A DNA stretch of 6,991 nt from Clostridia bacterium (GTDB taxonomy: Bacteria > Bacillota > Clostridia > Oscillospirales > CAG-272). Below are positions 5,717-6,991 of the stretch, in pieces. The DNA lies in the NCBI GenBank assembly GCA_024404655.1, contig JAKSPR010000153.1, forward strand, positions 1 through 6,991, read 5' to 3'. Made by a program: the position numbers and the translations under genes. The stretch's first letter is position 1; each line of letters starts with the position of its first letter. Below the pieces are notes generated by a model. The model ran no database searches. It saw only the letters and a list, made by a program, of their open reading frames with translations, and was not told where the DNA came from.

Positions 5717-5783
5717 GTTTTTGCAAATAAATATGTAGTATCTGTAAATCTTATAAAAAACTCCGAATTCCTCTTGCAAAAAC
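5717..5783. repeat. Exact 10-bp inverted repeat between divergent promoters
   Basis: GTTTTTGCAA (5717-5726) and TTGCAAAAAC (5774-5783) are exact reverse complements, 47 bases apart in AT-rich DNA. The right arm contains the SRP RNA -35 box (TTGCAA). The left arm lies just upstream of the tsaE -35 region. The element could be a shared binding site or A/T-rich promoter elements on both sides, or coincidence. Confidence 0.4.
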
Positions 5784-5802
5784 AAAAATCTTCTGTTATA
5801 AT
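5774..5802 (+). promoter_or_regulatory. Sigma-A promoter of the SRP RNA gene
   Basis: TTGCAA (5774-5779), a 17-base spacer and a consensus TATAAT (5797-5802), with TG at 5794-5795, form a strong extended -10 promoter. AT-rich sequence upstream may act as an UP element. The predicted start (about 5808-5811) coincides with the 5' end of the long SRP closing helix. Confidence 0.87.
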
Positions 5803-5810
5803 ATATGGCA

Positions 5811-6115
5811 GGCAAGATATAAAATAAGGCCATACCAGCCGGGGCGTCAGCGGTGCCTTGTACCTGCAATCCGCTATAGCAGGGGTGGTTTCCTTTTATA
5901 AGGTTTTGGCTCGTGTGGTCAGCTTTGCAGCCGAGCTTATGTTGACGAACGGGTCTTGCGCAACCGGATGCTGTGAACCATGTCAGGTGGGGAACCAAGC
6001 AGCATTAAGCAGATTTTCCGGTGTGTTGCAAGGGTGCCTGTTCTGAGTACGCTTCTGCGGGGCGCACATGGATCGGATCGAATTTTAGGTGTATGGTCTT
6101 ATTTTGTATCCTGCC
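5811..6115 (+). ncRNA. ffs: Signal recognition particle RNA, large (Alu-containing) type
   Basis: This RNA binds Ffh and helps target membrane and secreted proteins co-translationally. The SRP-domain tip is clear: TGTCAGG (5981-5987), a TGG-GGAA-CCA hairpin (5988-5997, GGAA tetraloop) and AGCAGCA (5998-6004), the symmetric-loop motif that binds Ffh. The 5' part, with GGGGCGTCAGC (5841-5851) and CCTGCAATCCGCTATAGCAGG, matches the Alu-type region of Bacillus/Clostridium SRP RNAs. The ends pair over 25 positions (5811-5835 with 6091-6115): 22 Watson-Crick pairs, two G-U pairs and one A-C mismatch. Length near 305 bases suits the clostridial large type. Exact mature ends are uncertain because of possible processing. 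It lies directly upstream of dnaX, as in other Firmicutes. Confidence 0.94.
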
Positions 6116-6128
6116 GTTATTCTTTTTT
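6091..6128 (+). terminator. Terminator formed by the SRP RNA closing helix
   Basis: The 3' arm of the SRP closing helix (6091-6115) is followed within three bases by TTATTCTTTTTT (about 6117-6128), a T-rich tract suited to intrinsic termination. No separate terminator hairpin is seen, so the RNA's own terminal stem probably does the job. Some read-through into dnaX, 35 bases on, is possible and may supply dnaX transcription. Confidence 0.7.
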
Positions 6129-6150
6129 CATGACAGAGGGGTGTATTTCC

Positions 6151-6991
6151 ATGTATCAGACTTTATACCGGAAATGGCGGCCCCTGACCTTTGACGATGT
6201 CTGCGGGCAGGAGCATGTTTCTTCCATCCTCCGTCATGAAATCACTGAGGGTAAGACCTCTCATGCCTATCTGTTCTGCGGCTCCCGCGGAACCGGCAAG
6301 ACCACCTGCGCAAAGATTCTCGCCCGCGCCCTCAACTGTGAGAATCCCCAAGACGGCAATCCCTGCGGTGTATGCCCTACCTGCCGCGGCATCCTCTCCG
6401 GTGCCATCACCGATGTCATCGAAATGGACGCGGCTTCCAACAACGGCGTCGACAATATCCGTGACATCCGCGACGATGTAGCCTATGCTCCCACGGAGTG
6501 TAAAAAGCGTGTCTTCATCATCGACGAGGTTCACATGCTTTCCCCCTCCGCCTTTAATGCGCTGCTCAAGACCCTTGAGGAGCCGCCGGAGCACATCGTC
6601 TTCATCCTCGCCACAACGGAAATGCACAAGATCCCCGCGACCATCCTCTCCCGCTGTCAGCGGTTTGATTTCCGCCGCATCGGGACCACGGTGATCCGCG
6701 ACCGTCTGCGTACCATCGCAGACGCCGAGCACATTGCCATCGACGACGACGCGCTGTTTCTGATCGCCAAGATCGCAAACGGCGGTATGCGTGATGCCAT
6801 CGGCATGCTGGAGCTCGGCGGAGCTTCCGGGGTCGAGGGTACCGCCCTCTCCTCCGCCGCCGTGGCCGCTCTCATCGGCACCAGCCCCATTGAGACTACC
6901 GCCGCCCTTGTGGAAGCGGTTTTGGGCCGTCAGTATGACCGCCTTTTCGAGGAAATCGACACCCGTTCCCGGGATGCCCGCGATCGCGGCG
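6151..6991 (+). CDS. dnaX: DNA polymerase III subunit gamma/tau, N-terminal part
   Basis: The first 280 residues are visible and the gene continues past the window. DnaX is the AAA+ motor of the clamp loader, which opens and loads the beta clamp at replication forks. It begins 'MYQTLYRKWRP' and has Walker A GSRGTGKT (44-51), a zinc knuckle Cys63/72/75/78, Walker B 'VFIIDEVHML' (121-130), 'NALLKTLEEPP' (136-146), sensor 1 'ATTE' (154-157), the SRC arginine finger (Arg168) and sensor 2 'GGMRDA' (211-216). All catalytic elements are intact. ATG 6151 has AGGGGTG with good spacing and matches the family start. An in-frame ATG at 6130 is possible but lies at the SRP terminator. No promoter of its own is obvious. 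Confidence 0.97.
   Translation, partial: MYQTLYRKWRPLTFDDVCGQEHVSSILRHEITEGKTSHAYLFCGSRGTGKTTCAKILARALNCENPQDGNPCGVCPTCRGILSGAITDVIEMDAASNNGVDNIRDIRDDVAYAPTECKKRVFIIDEVHMLSPSAFNALLKTLEEPPEHIVFILATTEMHKIPATILSRCQRFDFRRIGTTVIRDRLRTIADAEHIAIDDDALFLIAKIANGGMRDAIGMLELGGASGVEGTALSSAAVAALIGTSPIETTAALVEAVLGRQYDRLFEEIDTRSRDARDRG

Noticed and set aside
5636..5998. N-terminal extension of TsaE into the SRP RNA gene
   Set aside because: It would cross the tsaE promoter and antisense SRP RNA; the P-loop protein of normal length starts at 5635.
6163..6732. Minus-strand open frame (189 codons) opposite dnaX
   Set aside because: It is antisense to DnaX, whose AAA+ motifs are unambiguous.
1..6991. Mobile element, CRISPR array, prophage, toxin-antitoxin pair or tRNA
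   Set aside because: I saw no transposase or integrase motif, no regularly spaced direct repeats, no cloverleaf and no small paired ORFs with such signatures.

Overview
The window looks like chromosomal housekeeping DNA from a member of the Clostridia, probably a gut Oscillospirales/Ruminococcaceae-type organism. The evidence is a long SRP RNA with an Alu-type 5' part directly upstream of dnaX (the Firmicutes scr-dnaX arrangement), AGGAGG-type ribosome binding sites, sigma-A promoters with extended -10 boxes, and the gene content. The genus assignment is inference. I see no mobile element, CRISPR array, tRNA or rRNA.

Left part (1-2375, all minus strand): a strong sigma-A promoter at 998-1026 drives rpsF (ribosomal protein S6) and ssb. 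The usual third gene of this operon, rpsR (S18), does not follow ssb. An unidentified reading frame starts there instead and runs off the window edge. Upstream of the promoter lie about 260 gene-free bases containing two inverted repeats. Beyond them is a 362-residue P-loop NTPase that appears to consist of two homologous halves, the second with a ruined P-loop.

Middle part (2376-3929, plus strand): a divergent promoter region leads to a two-gene unit. The first gene is an endonuclease/exonuclease/phosphatase-fold (EEP) hydrolase. The second is a shikimate-kinase-like P-loop kinase whose start codon overlaps the hydrolase stop (ATGA). The kinase lacks two shikimate-binding signatures, so its substrate is open. 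A 13-bp hairpin with T runs on both sides terminates this unit and the opposing one.

Right part (3930-6991): tsaE-tsaB-rpiB form a minus-strand operon that encodes two subunits of the tRNA t6A37 system plus ribose-5-phosphate isomerase B. It diverges from the plus-strand SRP RNA gene (about 5811-6115). The SRP RNA ends are joined by a roughly 25-bp helix that is followed by a T-rich tract, so the same helix probably serves as terminator. dnaX (DNA polymerase III gamma/tau) starts 35 bases further on and is cut by the window end.

The genes cover translation (S6, SRP, t6A), replication and repair (SSB, DnaX) and central carbon metabolism (RpiB). I found no convincing novel multi-gene system. 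The points most worth a second look are the atypical kinase and its hydrolase partner, the degenerate-repeat NTPase, the missing rpsR and the structured gene-free stretch at 1088-1239.
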